Positions 16,286 through 25,562 are shown, counted from the first letter of the stretch. The stretch: 64,000 nucleotides of DNA from DATBQN01 sp963755825 (GCA_963755825.1 CAVWLA010000003.1:2976001-3040000), one strand, 5' to 3'. The notes: generated by a model not told the origin, from the sequence alone. Translations and numbers: made by a program.

Positions 16286-17017
16286 TCAGATCTCGGCCCA
16301 GATGTCGCTGAATTCGTAGGTCCCGCGGCGGCCGATCACCCAACGGGCGGCGCGGAGGGCGCCGCGGGCGAACCCGTCGCGGCTCCTCGCCCGGTGCTCG
16401 AGGGTGATGGTATCAGCCTCCGAGTCGAAGCCGACGACGTGCGTGCCGGGCACCGCGCCGGCGCGGTTCGAGGCGACGTCGACGCCGCGGTCGAAACCCT
16501 CCTCCTTCATCAAACGCGTCAGGCGGAGGAGGGTTCCCGACGGCGCGTCCTTTTTCATGCGGTGGTGGATCTCGTAGGCCCAGGCGTCGTACTCGTCGGC
16601 GCGGGCCATCTGCCGCGCCGCCTCGGCGACCAGCCGATAGAAGATCTGCACGCCGAGCGAGAAGTTGGCGCCGTGGACGAGGCCGGTGCCGCCGGCGGCG
16701 ACGGCGGCGCGGACGCGCTCGATCTCCGCCCCCCAGCCGGTGGTGCCGACCACCATCGGCACGCCGAGGGCGGCGATCCGCTCGACGTTGCCGGCGACCG
16801 CCGATGGCACCGAGAAGTCGACGGCGACCTCGACTTCCCCGGAGCGAAGGGCGTCGATCCCAGCCTCACCGGTGGCCCCGCCCTTGCCCTCGACCCCGCG
16901 GCCGGTCAGCCGCAGCACGACGGTGAAGCCGTAGTCGGGCGCCAGGCGCTCGACCAGCCGCCCCATGCGGCCGTGGCCGACGAGCGCGAGGCGGTGGAGC
17001 GGCCGAGCTTCGCTCAT
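16286..17017 (-). CDS. dapB: 4-hydroxy-tetrahydrodipicolinate reductase
   Basis: 243 residues. NAD(P)H-dependent reduction of HTPA in the DAP pathway. N-terminal nucleotide-binding GHGRMGRLVERLA, then DFSVPSAVAGNV, MVVGTTGW, GANFSLGVQIFYRL, and the catalytic signature EIHHRMKKDAPSGTLLRL. The ATG overlaps the lysC stop by 4 bp (ATGA), showing translational coupling. Its length is slightly short for the family but all motifs are present. Confidence 0.95.
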   Translation of the reverse strand: MSEARPLHRLALVGHGRMGRLVERLAPDYGFTVVLRLTGRGVEGKGGATGEAGIDALRSGEVEVAVDFSVPSAVAGNVERIAALGVPMVVGTTGWGAEIERVRAAVAAGGTGLVHGANFSLGVQIFYRLVAEAARQMARADEYDAWAYEIHHRMKKDAPSGTLLRLTRLMKEEGFDRGVDVASNRAGAVPGTHVVGFDSEADTITLEHRARSRDGFARGALRAARWVIGRRGTYEFSDIWAEI

Positions 17018-18456
17018 GACGCGATCTCCTCCCTGGATTCCTCGGCGGATTCCTCGGATTCCTCGGCGGCGGACGGCGCGAACAGCCGATCGTGGAGGGC
17101 GGCGACCGCCGCGGCGGCGTCGCGGTCGCCGACCAGGAAGCGCACGCAGGGGGCGGCGGCGCCGTCGAGCACCAGCCGCGGCTCCCACTCGGCGGCGGCG
17201 GCGAGGGTGCGGCGGGCGAGCGCCGGCGAGGTCGCCAGATCCTCGGAGATGATCGAGACGACGGTGCGGCCGGCGACGACGCCGACCTCCGCCCCGGCGC
17301 CGCCGAGGGCGGCCCGCGCCTCCGCCAGCCGCTCGGCGCGGTCGAGCCCCAGCGACACTCCGGCGGCGGTGGCGCCGAGCACCAGGAGCGCCGGCCGCAG
17401 CGCGGCGCACGAGGCGTAGGCGGCGGCGAAGAAGCCTTCGCCCGCGGCGCGGCCATCCCCGTGATCGGCCGCGCTTCCGGCGGTGACATAGAGCAGATGG
17501 TCGTGGCGCCGGCAGGCGATCGAGCGGATGGCGGGCGGCGCCGTCTGCGATCTCAGGGCGCCAGCCGGCGGCGGGCCGATGCGGGTGCCGGGCGCCTCCG
17601 GGTGGCGCGAGTTGAGGACGCGGATCGGCACGTTGCCGCGGGCGGCCGGCGCGAGCGTCCCCGGGTGGGGCTTCTTCGAGCCCGAGCAGGCGAGCTCCAG
17701 CGCCTCGGCGAAGCTCAGCGCGGCGACCGGCCGGGCGCCGGGGACGAGCGCCGGATCGGCGGTGAGGATGCCGTCGACGTCGGTCCACAGCTGCACCTCT
17801 TCGGCACTCAAGGCGGCGCCGAAGATGGCGGCCGAGAAGTCCGAGCCCTCGTAGCCGAGCGTCGTCGTGCGGCCGTCGGCGGTCGCGCCGACGTAGCCGC
17901 CGACGACCGGCACGCGATGGGCGGCGAGGAGCGGCGCGACGGCCGCGGCGAGCCGCGCCGCGGTCGCCGCGTATTCGGGGTTGGCGCGGCCGAAGAGGTC
18001 GTCGGTCACCAGCACCCGCCGGCAGTCGACACAGTCGGCGGCGATGCCGTCGTGGGCGAGACCAGCGGCGAGGACGGCGCTCGACAGCAGCTCGCCGGTC
18101 GCGGCGACGCGGTCGGCGGCGGCGGGGCTCATGGCGCCGGCGGCGGCGATCTCGGCGAGCGCCGCGTCGAGCGCCGCGAAGCGCTCGTCGAAGAGCGCGT
18201 CGAGGCTCCCCGCCGGCACCACCGGCGCCGCCTCGCGCCGGTGGAAGGCGCGCAAGCGCGCCGCCCCCTCGCGGGCGCGGGCGAGGTCGCCCGCGGCGGC
18301 GGCGGTGCCGGCCTCCACCAGGTGGCGGGTGGTCTTCGCCATCGCCGAGACGACGACCAGCGGCCGGCGGTCGAGCTGGCGGCGGACGAGGGCGATGACC
18401 CGCCGGATGCCCTCGGCGCTCCCCACCGAGCTGCCGCCGAACTTCATGACGATCAT
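17014..18456 (-). CDS. lysC: Aspartate kinase
   Basis: 480 residues. Phosphorylates aspartate, the committed step to lysine, methionine and threonine. N-terminal kinase signature MKFGGSSVGSAEGIRRV; later GYEGSDFSAAIFGAAL, LWTDVDGILTADPALV and KKPHPGTLAPA. The C-terminal ~150 residues are ACT-type regulatory sequence, so feedback control by an end product is likely. The C-terminus is a low-complexity Glu/Ser tail encoded by a short GGATTCCTCGG-type repeat (~17033-17072). It lies 10 bp after asd and overlaps dapB by 4 bp. Confidence 0.93.
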   Translation of the reverse strand: MIVMKFGGSSVGSAEGIRRVIALVRRQLDRRPLVVVSAMAKTTRHLVEAGTAAAAGDLARAREGAARLRAFHRREAAPVVPAGSLDALFDERFAALDAALAEIAAAGAMSPAAADRVAATGELLSSAVLAAGLAHDGIAADCVDCRRVLVTDDLFGRANPEYAATAARLAAAVAPLLAAHRVPVVGGYVGATADGRTTTLGYEGSDFSAAIFGAALSAEEVQLWTDVDGILTADPALVPGARPVAALSFAEALELACSGSKKPHPGTLAPAARGNVPIRVLNSRHPEAPGTRIGPPPAGALRSQTAPPAIRSIACRRHDHLLYVTAGSAADHGDGRAAGEGFFAAAYASCAALRPALLVLGATAAGVSLGLDRAERLAEARAALGGAGAEVGVVAGRTVVSIISEDLATSPALARRTLAAAAEWEPRLVLDGAAAPCVRFLVGDRDAAAAVAALHDRLFAPSAAEESEESAEESREEIAS

Positions 18457-18466
18457 GGCAGGGGCC

Positions 18467-19531
18467 TCAGAGCAGCCCTTCGCTCTGCATCATCTCGGCG
18501 TTGAGCACCGCCGCCCCGGCGGCGCCGCGGAGGGTGTTGTGCGATAGCGCCACGAACTTGTAGTGGAAGACGGTGCAGTCGCGCAGGCGGCCGACGGCGG
18601 TCGCCATGCCGCGCTCGATGCCGGCGTCCTTGCGCGGCTGCGGCCGGTCGGCCGCCGTGAAGAGGTGGATCGGCCGCTCCGGCGCCGAGGGGAGCCGGCG
18701 CTCCTGCGGCAGGCCGCGGAAGCCGGCGAGCGCGGCCAAGATCTCCTCGCGCGGCGGCTTGCTGTCGAACTCCAGGTTGACCGCGATCAGGTGGCCGTCG
18801 ATCGACGGCACCCGGTTGCAGGAGGCGGAGAGGACGAAGGGGAGCGGTCGGATGGCGCCGTCGGCGTAGTCGCCGAGGATCTTCGGCGTCTCGGCCTCGA
18901 CCTTCGGCTCCTCGCCGCCGATGTAGGGGATGACGTTGCCGAGGATGTCGAGCGACGGCACGCCGGGGTAGCCGGCGCCGGAGACCGCCTGGAAGGTCGT
19001 CACCATCGCCCGCTTGAGGCCGAAGGAGCGCAGCGGCGCGAGCGGCATGACGAGCACGATCGCGGCGCAGTTGGGGTTGGTGACGATCGCCCCCTCCCAA
19101 CCGCGCGCCGCGCGCTGGTCGGCGACGAGGCCCAAGTGGGCGGCATTGATCTCCGGCACCAGGAGCGGTACGTCCGCGGCCATGCGGAAATGGCCCGAGT
19201 TGGAAACCACGATATGGCCGGCGCGGGCGAACTCGCCCTCGATCTCGCCGGCGAGTTCGCCCGCCATCGAGGAGAAGACAATCCTGGGACCGCGGCCCGG
19301 CCGGCACTCCTCGACGGCGAGGTCGCCGATGCGCGCCGGCGGCTCGCCGGCGAGCTGCCAGGAGGTCGCCTCGCGGTAGCGCTTGCCGGCGCTCTTGTCG
19401 CTCGCCGCCACCCAGGTGAGCTCGAACCAGGGGTGATCCTCGAGGACCTGGACGAACCGCTGGCCGACGGTGCCGGTGGCGCCGAGGATGCCCACTTCGA
19501 TCTTCTTGCCCGCCGCTCGCGAGTCCGCCAT
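18467..19531 (-). CDS. asd: Aspartate-semialdehyde dehydrogenase (archaeal/fungal-type)
   Basis: 354 residues from the ATG at 19531 with AAAGGAAA upstream. It reduces aspartyl phosphate to aspartate semialdehyde. NADP-binding GILGATGTVGQRFVQVL and the active-site region NPNCAAIVLVMPLAPL with the catalytic Cys. The late motif SASCNRVPSIDGH and the overall pattern match the archaeal/fungal subgroup rather than the Escherichia coli type. It lies between the dapE-like gene and lysC, completing the aspartate trunk inside the operon. Confidence 0.93.
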   Translation of the reverse strand: MADSRAAGKKIEVGILGATGTVGQRFVQVLEDHPWFELTWVAASDKSAGKRYREATSWQLAGEPPARIGDLAVEECRPGRGPRIVFSSMAGELAGEIEGEFARAGHIVVSNSGHFRMAADVPLLVPEINAAHLGLVADQRAARGWEGAIVTNPNCAAIVLVMPLAPLRSFGLKRAMVTTFQAVSGAGYPGVPSLDILGNVIPYIGGEEPKVEAETPKILGDYADGAIRPLPFVLSASCNRVPSIDGHLIAVNLEFDSKPPREEILAALAGFRGLPQERRLPSAPERPIHLFTAADRPQPRKDAGIERGMATAVGRLRDCTVFHYKFVALSHNTLRGAAGAAVLNAEMMQSEGLL

Positions 19532-19563
19532 GGATTTCCTTTCTAACCTTTCCGGCAGGCGCC

Positions 19564-20586
19564 TCAGCGCCGCCCCTGTTGCAGCCGCACGACGAGATCG
19601 CGATAGAGCCCGACCGCCTGGACGAGGTCGCCCTTGCCGACCCGCTCCTCGGCGGTGTGGGCGACGTGGATGCTCCCCGGGCCGAGGAGGAACGGCTCGC
19701 CCCAGCGGCTGAGCCGCGGGATGTCGGTGGTGTAGCGGACGACGGTCGTCGCGAAGCCGTCGAGCGCGGCGAGCCGCACCGCCGGCACCTCGCGCTCGGT
19801 CTCGAGGGCGACCGCCTCGGCGGCGAGGGCGCTGCGGATGGCCGCCTTCAACGCCGCCGTGTCGCCGACGGTGCGGATCATCACCTCGGCGCGCGCCTCG
19901 TCGGGCACCACGTTGGCGGCGCGGCCGCCGGCGATCGTCCCCACGTTCATCGTCGTCTCCCCCAGCGTCGGGTCGGCCGGCAGCGGCAGCGCGGCGAGCC
20001 GCGCCAGGCCCCGCAGCAGCCGCTCGATCGCCGACGTGCCGAGCTCCGGATAGGCCGAATGCGCCGCCCTGCCCGCCGCCCGCAGGTCGAGGTAGAGGGC
20101 GCCCTTCGAGCCCAGCGCCAGCCGGTTCTCGGTCGGCTCGCCGTTGATCAGATAGCGGTCGCCGCCGATCTCGGGCGCCTGCAGATTCGCCGCCGTGGCG
20201 CCGGCGCTGTCGGTCTCCTCGCCGACGACGAGCAGCAGGCCGACGTCCGAGACGCCCGCCGCGAGCAGCTCCTCGAGCGCCTTCACCATCGCGGCGATGG
20301 CGCCCTTGGTGTCGCACGCCCCTCGCCCCCATAGGTGCTCGCCATCCTCGCGGGCGGGCAGGAACGGCGGCACCGTGTCCATATGGGTCGACAGCACGAC
20401 CCGCGGCGCCCCCCAGGAGGCGAAGACGTTGAAGCGCTCCGCCGCCACCGGCATGCGCACCACCCGCCCGCCGGTCGCCGCCGCGAGCCGGGCGAGGTGG
20501 TCGAACAGGAAGTCGCCGACCTGCCGCTCGCGGCCGGTCGTCGAGTCGATGTCGATCAGCGAGCGCGCCAGCGCGAGGAGGTCCAT
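19564..20586 (-). CDS. M20-family succinyl-diaminopimelate desuccinylase-like amidohydrolase
   Basis: 340 residues from the ATG at 20586, with AAAAGGAA upstream. It is a di-zinc M20 peptidase: STHMDTVPPFLP (metal His and Asp), GRGACDTKGAIAAMVKAL (bridging Asp), VGEETDSAG (catalytic Glu plus metal Glu), a dimerisation domain with SKGALYLDLRAAG, and a final metal His in IHVAHTAEERV. Context in the DAP operon makes N-succinyl-LL-DAP desuccinylase (dapE) the best guess. ArgE or LysK-type deacylases share these motifs, so the symbol is withheld. It is the first gene of the minus-strand operon. Confidence 0.85.
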   Translation of the reverse strand: MDLLALARSLIDIDSTTGRERQVGDFLFDHLARLAAATGGRVVRMPVAAERFNVFASWGAPRVVLSTHMDTVPPFLPAREDGEHLWGRGACDTKGAIAAMVKALEELLAAGVSDVGLLLVVGEETDSAGATAANLQAPEIGGDRYLINGEPTENRLALGSKGALYLDLRAAGRAAHSAYPELGTSAIERLLRGLARLAALPLPADPTLGETTMNVGTIAGGRAANVVPDEARAEVMIRTVGDTAALKAAIRSALAAEAVALETEREVPAVRLAALDGFATTVVRYTTDIPRLSRWGEPFLLGPGSIHVAHTAEERVGKGDLVQAVGLYRDLVVRLQQGRR

Positions 20587-20668
20587 GGTTCCTTTTCCAT
20601 CCGAAGTGCCTGCGTGGCCATGAACAGCTATCACCGGCAGGGGTTTCGCGCCATACTCGGGCCTTCTC

Positions 20669-21850
20669 ATGCTACCAGCCGACGGCCATGACGGCCTTTC
20701 CGCGGCGCCGACGATCCGCGTCGGCGACGGCGGTCCGCCCCTCTCGCGCCTCGCCGCCCAGCAGCGAGCCGATCGCATCGCCGCCTTCCGCGCCGAGCTC
20801 GCCGACCTCTCCCGCCAGGGCGTCGTGGCGCTGTCGGCAGAGCAGCGGGAGGCGATCGAGCGCCATCACGAGGCGACGCTCGCCGCGCTCGCCGACCGCT
20901 TCGACGTCGACGCGAGCGCCGCCGGCAAGCAGCTCTCGCTCGGCATGCGCATCGCGTCGTTCCTCGGCGCGATGGCCCTCGCGGCGAGCGCCGTGCTCTA
21001 CTTCCGTCACGTCTGGGGGGCGCTCGCGACAAGCGTCCAGGTGGCGATCCTCGTCGCCGCTCCGCTCGCCGGGCTTGCGGCGACCGACGTCGCCGCCCGC
21101 CGTGAGCGGAGCGGGTACTTCGCCTCGCTCCTCGCCCTCGTCACCCTCGCCTGCTTCGTCCTCGATCTGACGGCGCTGGGCTCGATCTTCAACCTCCTGC
21201 CATCTGCCAACGCCTTCCTCGCCTGGGGCGCCTTCGGCCTGCTCCTCGGCTACGCCTACGGCCTCCGCCTGCCGCTCGCCGGCGGCGCCGCGGCGCTGGC
21301 GATCTGGAGCGCCGGCGTGATCGCCGGCTTCGCGGGCTTCTTCTGGACCGCCATGACCGACCGGCCGGAGACCTTCCTTCCCGCCGGCTGCGTCCTCTTC
21401 GCGCTGCCCTTCGCGCTCACCCACCGGCGGCGCGCCGACTTTCTGCCCGTCTACCGCATCGCCGGCCTGGTGGCGGTCCTCCTGCCGGTGCTCATCCTCG
21501 CCAACGAGGGCGAGCAGAGCTTCCTGCGCTGGGGCAAGAGCGGCGTCGAGATCGGCTACCAGATCGCGGGATTCCTCCTCGCCGGCGGGGCGATCGCACT
21601 CGGCCTCCGCCGGCGGCTCGCCGACACCGTCTACACGGCGAGCGCCTTCTTCGCCGCCTTCCTCTTCACCAAGTACGTGGACTGGTGGTGGGACTGGATG
21701 CCGCACTACCTGTTCTTCCTCGTCGTCGGCCTCTCCGCCGTCGCGATCCTCTGGCTGCTCCACCGCCTGCGGGCGGCCAGCGGGCCGATGACGGCGATCA
21801 CCCCGATCGCGCCGCCCGCGCCGCCCGCGCCGGTCGGGGGCATGGCATGA
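20669..21850 (+). CDS. DUF2157-type multispanning membrane protein
   Basis: 393 residues. A cytoplasmic N-terminal ~95 residues with LADLSRQGVVALSAEQREAI is followed by about ten hydrophobic segments from residue 97 on (SFLGAMALAASAVLYF onward) and a Pro/Ala-rich tail. The layout (short helical region then DUF2157 membrane domain) matches proteins usually paired with a second membrane-anchored partner. Here the partner is the DUF4824-like gene, overlapping by 4 bp (ATGA). Function is unknown. A CATACT hexamer lies 11 bases before the ATG, so this gene too may be leaderless. Confidence 0.75.
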   Translation: MLPADGHDGLSAAPTIRVGDGGPPLSRLAAQQRADRIAAFRAELADLSRQGVVALSAEQREAIERHHEATLAALADRFDVDASAAGKQLSLGMRIASFLGAMALAASAVLYFRHVWGALATSVQVAILVAAPLAGLAATDVAARRERSGYFASLLALVTLACFVLDLTALGSIFNLLPSANAFLAWGAFGLLLGYAYGLRLPLAGGAAALAIWSAGVIAGFAGFFWTAMTDRPETFLPAGCVLFALPFALTHRRRADFLPVYRIAGLVAVLLPVLILANEGEQSFLRWGKSGVEIGYQIAGFLLAGGAIALGLRRRLADTVYTASAFFAAFLFTKYVDWWWDWMPHYLFFLVVGLSAVAILWLLHRLRAASGPMTAITPIAPPAPPAPVGGMA

Positions 21851-22725
21851 GGGGTCGCTGGGGTCTCGCCGCCGGGGCGGTCCTGCTGCTGGCGGTGAAC
21901 GCGCTCGTGCTCGCCGGCGTGGCGCGCAACCGCGCCGCGCCAGCGGACTCGCAGCTCGTCCTCTCCGAGCGGGAGCTCGCGTTCGACACACGAGAGATCA
22001 GGGACGACACCGACCGCTCGCTGCGCGTCGTCGTCGAGTCCGAGGGGGCAAGGGATGGCGGGCCCGGGGTCCCCTGGCTCGACCGCGCCAGGCTGGCCGC
22101 CCTCGGGTTCGACCTGCGCCTCGCCCCCGATCCTCGGTCCCCGCTGTCGACGGGCTTCTACCGTCACCAGCCGGCACGGCCGGTCCTGCTGGTCCTGGAG
22201 CTCGCCGGACCGACCTACCGGCGGGAGCAGGCACGCGCCGCCGCGAAGCGGGCGGCCGAGCTGGCCGCGAACCCGTGCCCGCCGTCGGAGCCGACATGTG
22301 CCGAGGCCGATCCGGCGGAGTCCCGCGACCCGGACCTCACCAGGTCGCGCCTCTACGCCGTCGACGCCGGTCTCGACGCCGCGGCGCTCCGCCGCCGCTA
22401 CCCCGACCGGAACCGCTACGCGATCGTCGCCGGCGAGGTCTCCGTCGGCCAACTCCCTGCTGCGGACGGCAAGCCGGGGCCACTCCTCGGCTGGGTGCAG
22501 GGCTTCCGGATCGACAAGATCGACGTGCCCCTGCCGCTCAAGCAACCATTCGAAGCGCTGGTAGCGGCCAATCTGAGCCACCTGGGGGTGGCCACCCCGA
22601 ACCCGCCGCCGCCCCCCTTCCGCGCCACCATCGCCTGGGGCCGCCGCCTCGAGCCCTGGATCGTCGACCTGATCCCGCTGCCGGCCGCGCCGGCGCGGGC
22701 AGCGGCGGCGGCGCCAGGACGGTGA
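21847..22725 (+). CDS. DUF4824-like membrane-anchored protein
   Basis: 292 residues from the ATG at 21847. One N-terminal hydrophobic segment (GLAAGAVLLLAVNALVLAGVA) serves as anchor or uncleaved signal. An extracytoplasmic domain follows, with LVLSERELAFDTREIRDD near the start, PARPVLLVLELAGPTYRRE in the middle and SRLYAVDAGLDAAALRRRYP later, a pattern I associate with DUF4824. Translationally coupled to the DUF2157-type protein, so the pair probably forms a membrane complex. No enzymatic motif is visible. Confidence 0.7.
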   Translation: MRGRWGLAAGAVLLLAVNALVLAGVARNRAAPADSQLVLSERELAFDTREIRDDTDRSLRVVVESEGARDGGPGVPWLDRARLAALGFDLRLAPDPRSPLSTGFYRHQPARPVLLVLELAGPTYRREQARAAAKRAAELAANPCPPSEPTCAEADPAESRDPDLTRSRLYAVDAGLDAAALRRRYPDRNRYAIVAGEVSVGQLPAADGKPGPLLGWVQGFRIDKIDVPLPLKQPFEALVAANLSHLGVATPNPPPPPFRATIAWGRRLEPWIVDLIPLPAAPARAAAAAPGR

Positions 22726-22847
22726 CCGTCAACCTCAATCTTGCGGAATAAGCTGACTCCCTACGAAGGGGGCGGCTCAGAGTGGACCTGTTCCACGACC
22801 TCGTCGATCTCCGCGGCGGCTGTCGCAGGCCCGCCGGCCCTTCGCGA

Positions 22848-22853
22848 TAAGAT
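22848..22853 (+). promoter_or_regulatory. -10-like TAAGAT, probable leaderless start of fabI
   Basis: TAAGAT lies nine bases before the fabI ATG at 22863, and no Shine-Dalgarno sequence lies between. No convincing -35. Confidence 0.4.
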
Positions 22854-22862
22854 GCCGGGCCT

Positions 22863-23651
22863 ATGATCGGCATCGACCTCAAGGGCAAGCGCGGCCTGGT
22901 GATGGGGGTTGCGAACTCGCGGAGCCTCGGGTGGGCGATCGCGGAGCGGTTGCGGGACGCGGGGGCGGAGCTCGCTTTCAGTTATCAGGGCGAGCGGCTG
23001 AAGGAGGAGCTCGAGAAGCTCACCGCCGACATGCCGGGGACGCTCCTCTGCCCGTGCGACGTGACGCGCGAGGAGGAGCTCGCGGCGCTGTTTGACGCGG
23101 TCAGGGAGCGCTGGGGCGGCCTCGACTACCTCGTCCACGCCATCGCCTTCGCGCCGCGGCCGGCGATGGACGGCCGCTACATCGAGACGACGCGGCCGGA
23201 CTGGCTGCTGGCGCTCGAGATCTCCGCCTACTCGCTGGTCGCCGTGGCGCGCGCCGCCGAGCCGCTCCTCGGCGAGGGCGGCGGCATCGTGACGTTGACC
23301 TATTACGCGGCGGAGAAGGTGGTCCCCAAGTACAACGTCATGGGGATCGCGAAGAGCGCGCTCGAGGCGAGCGTGAGGTACCTCGCCTACGACCTCGGCA
23401 AGAAGGGGGTGCGCATCAACGCCGTCTCGGCGGGGCCGGTGCGCACGGTGGCGGCGCGGAGCATCCCGGGCTTCATCAAGATGTACAGCAAGGTGGGCGG
23501 GATGGCGCCGCTCGGCCGCAACGTCACCCACCAGGAGGTCGGCAACCTCGGCCTCTACCTGCTCTCGCCGCTCGCCTCCGGCATCACCGGCGAGACGGTC
23601 TACGTCGACGCCGGCTACCACGTCATGGGCATGGAGCTCCCCGAGGAGTGA
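22863..23651 (+). CDS. fabI: Enoyl-[acyl-carrier-protein] reductase (NADH)
   Basis: 262 residues. An atypical short-chain dehydrogenase for the last step of each fatty-acid elongation cycle. N-terminal GLVMGVANSRSLGWAIA is the FabI nucleotide-binding signature. The catalytic pair is Y157-x6-K164 (YNVMGIAK), with the FabI-type upstream Tyr in LTYYAAEKV. The conserved substrate-loop residues RTVAARSIPGF follow. The guanylyltransferase gene starts 7 bp downstream, so an operon is likely. Target class of triclosan and isoniazid-like inhibitors. Confidence 0.95.
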   Translation: MIGIDLKGKRGLVMGVANSRSLGWAIAERLRDAGAELAFSYQGERLKEELEKLTADMPGTLLCPCDVTREEELAALFDAVRERWGGLDYLVHAIAFAPRPAMDGRYIETTRPDWLLALEISAYSLVAVARAAEPLLGEGGGIVTLTYYAAEKVVPKYNVMGIAKSALEASVRYLAYDLGKKGVRINAVSAGPVRTVAARSIPGFIKMYSKVGGMAPLGRNVTHQEVGNLGLYLLSPLASGITGETVYVDAGYHVMGMELPEE

Positions 23652-23658
23652 GGCGCGG

Positions 23659-24756
23659 TTGCAGGCGCTGATCCTCGCCGGCGGCAGCGGCACCCGCTTC
23701 TGGCCGCTGTCGCGCACCTCTCGCCCGAAGCAGCTCCTGGCGCTCGAGAGCGAACGGTCGCTCCTCCAGGAGACCGTCGACCGGCTGCAGCCGCTGGTCT
23801 CCCCGGCGGAGGTCTGGATCTCGACCACCCGCGCGCTCGCCGACGACGTCCGCCGCCAGCTCCCCGAGGTGCCGCCCAAGCAGGTGATCGCCGAGCCGCT
23901 CGGCCGCAACACGGCGCCGGCGATCGGCTGGTCGGTGCGCTCGATGCTCGCGGCGGGGCGCGATGGGGTGGTCGCCGTGCTCCCCGCCGACCACCGGGTC
24001 GCCGACGGCGCCGCCTTTCGCCAGGCGCTGTCGCGCGCCGCCGACGTCGCCGGCGAGGACGACCGGGTGATGACGCTCGGCGTCGTGCCGCGCTGGGCGG
24101 AGACCGGCTACGGCTATCTCGAGCTCGGCGAGCCGATCGGGGCGGTTGGCGCGGGCGCCGCCGGCGTGCAGCGGGTGCGCCGCTTCGTCGAGAAGCCGGA
24201 CGCCGCGCGCGCCGCCGAGTTCCTCGCCTCCGGCGGCTATCTCTGGAACGCCGGCATCTTCGTCTTCCGCGGCGCCACCTTCCTCGCTCACCTGGCGGAC
24301 CTCGCCCCCGACCTCGCCGGCGGCCTCGAGGCGATGGCCGCGGCGGCATCGCCCGCCGCGGCCGACGAGCTCTACGCCGGCCTGCCGGCGATCTCCGTCG
24401 ACCACGCGGTGATGGAGCGCCTGACCGACATCGCCACCATCCCCCTCGACTGCGGCTGGAGCGACCTCGGCTCCTGGGAGGCGCTCTACGAGGCGCTCGG
24501 CGAATCGCTCGGTGAGCCTGCCGGAGACGAGACCGGCAACGCCGTCCACGGCGGCGAGGCGGTGGCTCTCGACGCGCGCGGCAATCTCCTGGTCGGCGAT
24601 CCCGGCGCGCCGGGCGTCATCGCCGTCCTCGGCGTCTCCGACCTCGTCGTCGTGCGCACCGGCGACGCCGTGCTGGTCTGCCCGCGCTCGCGCTCGCAGG
24701 AGGTGCGGCGCCTGGTCGACGAGCTGAAGAGCCGCGACCGGCGGGATCTCCTCTAG
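23659..24756 (+). CDS. manC: Mannose-1-phosphate guanylyltransferase
   Basis: 365 residues from a TTG. It makes GDP-mannose from mannose-1-phosphate and GTP. Motifs: ALILAGGSGTRFWPLSR and RPKQLLAL (nucleotidyltransferase loop), GRNTAPAIGWSV, VAVLPADHRV, FVEKPD and SGGYLWNAGIFVFRG. It is a single-domain enzyme without the C-terminal isomerase seen in bifunctional AlgA/ManC. Its substrate can be supplied by the phosphomannomutase-like gene at 52514-53872. It overlaps trmB by one base. Confidence 0.9.
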   Translation: MQALILAGGSGTRFWPLSRTSRPKQLLALESERSLLQETVDRLQPLVSPAEVWISTTRALADDVRRQLPEVPPKQVIAEPLGRNTAPAIGWSVRSMLAAGRDGVVAVLPADHRVADGAAFRQALSRAADVAGEDDRVMTLGVVPRWAETGYGYLELGEPIGAVGAGAAGVQRVRRFVEKPDAARAAEFLASGGYLWNAGIFVFRGATFLAHLADLAPDLAGGLEAMAAAASPAAADELYAGLPAISVDHAVMERLTDIATIPLDCGWSDLGSWEALYEALGESLGEPAGDETGNAVHGGEAVALDARGNLLVGDPGAPGVIAVLGVSDLVVVRTGDAVLVCPRSRSQEVRRLVDELKSRDRRDLL

Positions 24757-25463
24757 TGGCCGCGGCGCCGGGCCGCGGTTTGCAGCTCCGCGACGTCAAC
24801 CAGGCCGTCGTCTCGACCGCCGCCGGCGATCGCCGGCTCGCCGACTTGGCGGCGCCGCTTCCTCTCGACGAGCTCGTCCCCGGCGCCGGGGCATGGGAGG
24901 TCGAGATCGGCTTCGGCAAGGGGAACTACCTCCTCTCCCGCTGCCTCGCCGCCCCGGCGGGCCGCTTCCTGGGCATCGAGATCGCCGGCGAGTACCACCG
25001 GCTCTTCGTCGGCCGCGCGCGGCGGCGCGAGCTCGCCAACTGGGCGGCGATCCGCGGCGAGGCGCTCTATCTCGCCGGGGCGGTGCTGCCGCGCGGCTTC
25101 GCCGCCGGCGTGCACGTCTACTTCCCCGATCCCTGGCCGAAGAGCCGGCACCAGAAGCGCCGGCTGTTCGACCCCGAGACGGTCGACCTGGTGCTCGGCC
25201 TCATCCGGCCCGGCGGCCGGCTCTTCTTCGCCACCGACTTCCGCGAGTACGGCGAGCTGGTGACCGAGATCCTCGCCGGCTGCCCGCACCTCTCCGTCGA
25301 GCGGCGCGACGCCTGGCCGGAAGGGCCGCGCACGAATTACGAGGCTAAGTACGAGGTCGCCGGCCGGCCGATCCTCCGCCTCGAGGCGACGCTCGCCGCC
25401 CCCGCCGCGCTCCACCCGCTGGGCGCCGCCGCCATCGTCGGTCCCACGCTCGCCGCCGGCTGA
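24756..25463 (+). CDS. trmB: tRNA (guanine-N7-)-methyltransferase
   Basis: 235 residues from a GTG that overlaps the upstream stop (TAGTGG). SAM-dependent methylation of G46 in tRNA variable loops. Family motifs: VEIGFGKGNYLL (SAM binding), GIEIAGEYHRLF, VYFPDPWPKSRHQKRRLF (the TrmB hallmark) and GGRLFFATDFREYG, then the C-terminal TNYEAKYE-V. Third gene of a fabI-manC-trmB run; length is typical. Confidence 0.93.
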   Translation: MAAAPGRGLQLRDVNQAVVSTAAGDRRLADLAAPLPLDELVPGAGAWEVEIGFGKGNYLLSRCLAAPAGRFLGIEIAGEYHRLFVGRARRRELANWAAIRGEALYLAGAVLPRGFAAGVHVYFPDPWPKSRHQKRRLFDPETVDLVLGLIRPGGRLFFATDFREYGELVTEILAGCPHLSVERRDAWPEGPRTNYEAKYEVAGRPILRLEATLAAPAALHPLGAAAIVGPTLAAG

Positions 25464-25532
25464 GCCGGCCGGCCCCGGCGCGGTCCCTGCGGCCGCTTTT
25501 CCGACACCCGATCCTGCCGCCCCCGCTGGACC

Positions 25533-25547
25533 TGGCGCGCCTTTTGC
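25533..25547 (+). promoter_or_regulatory. Sigma54-type (-24/-12) promoter for the YXWGXW lipoprotein genes
   Basis: TGGCGCGCCTTTTGC keeps the invariant GG-N10-GC spacing (GG 25534-25535, GC 25546-25547) and the T-tract of sigma54 promoters. Predicted start ~25559, just before a leader hairpin and 62 bases before the start codon. Confidence 0.5.
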
Positions 25548-25562
25548 CTATGTCACGGTTGC

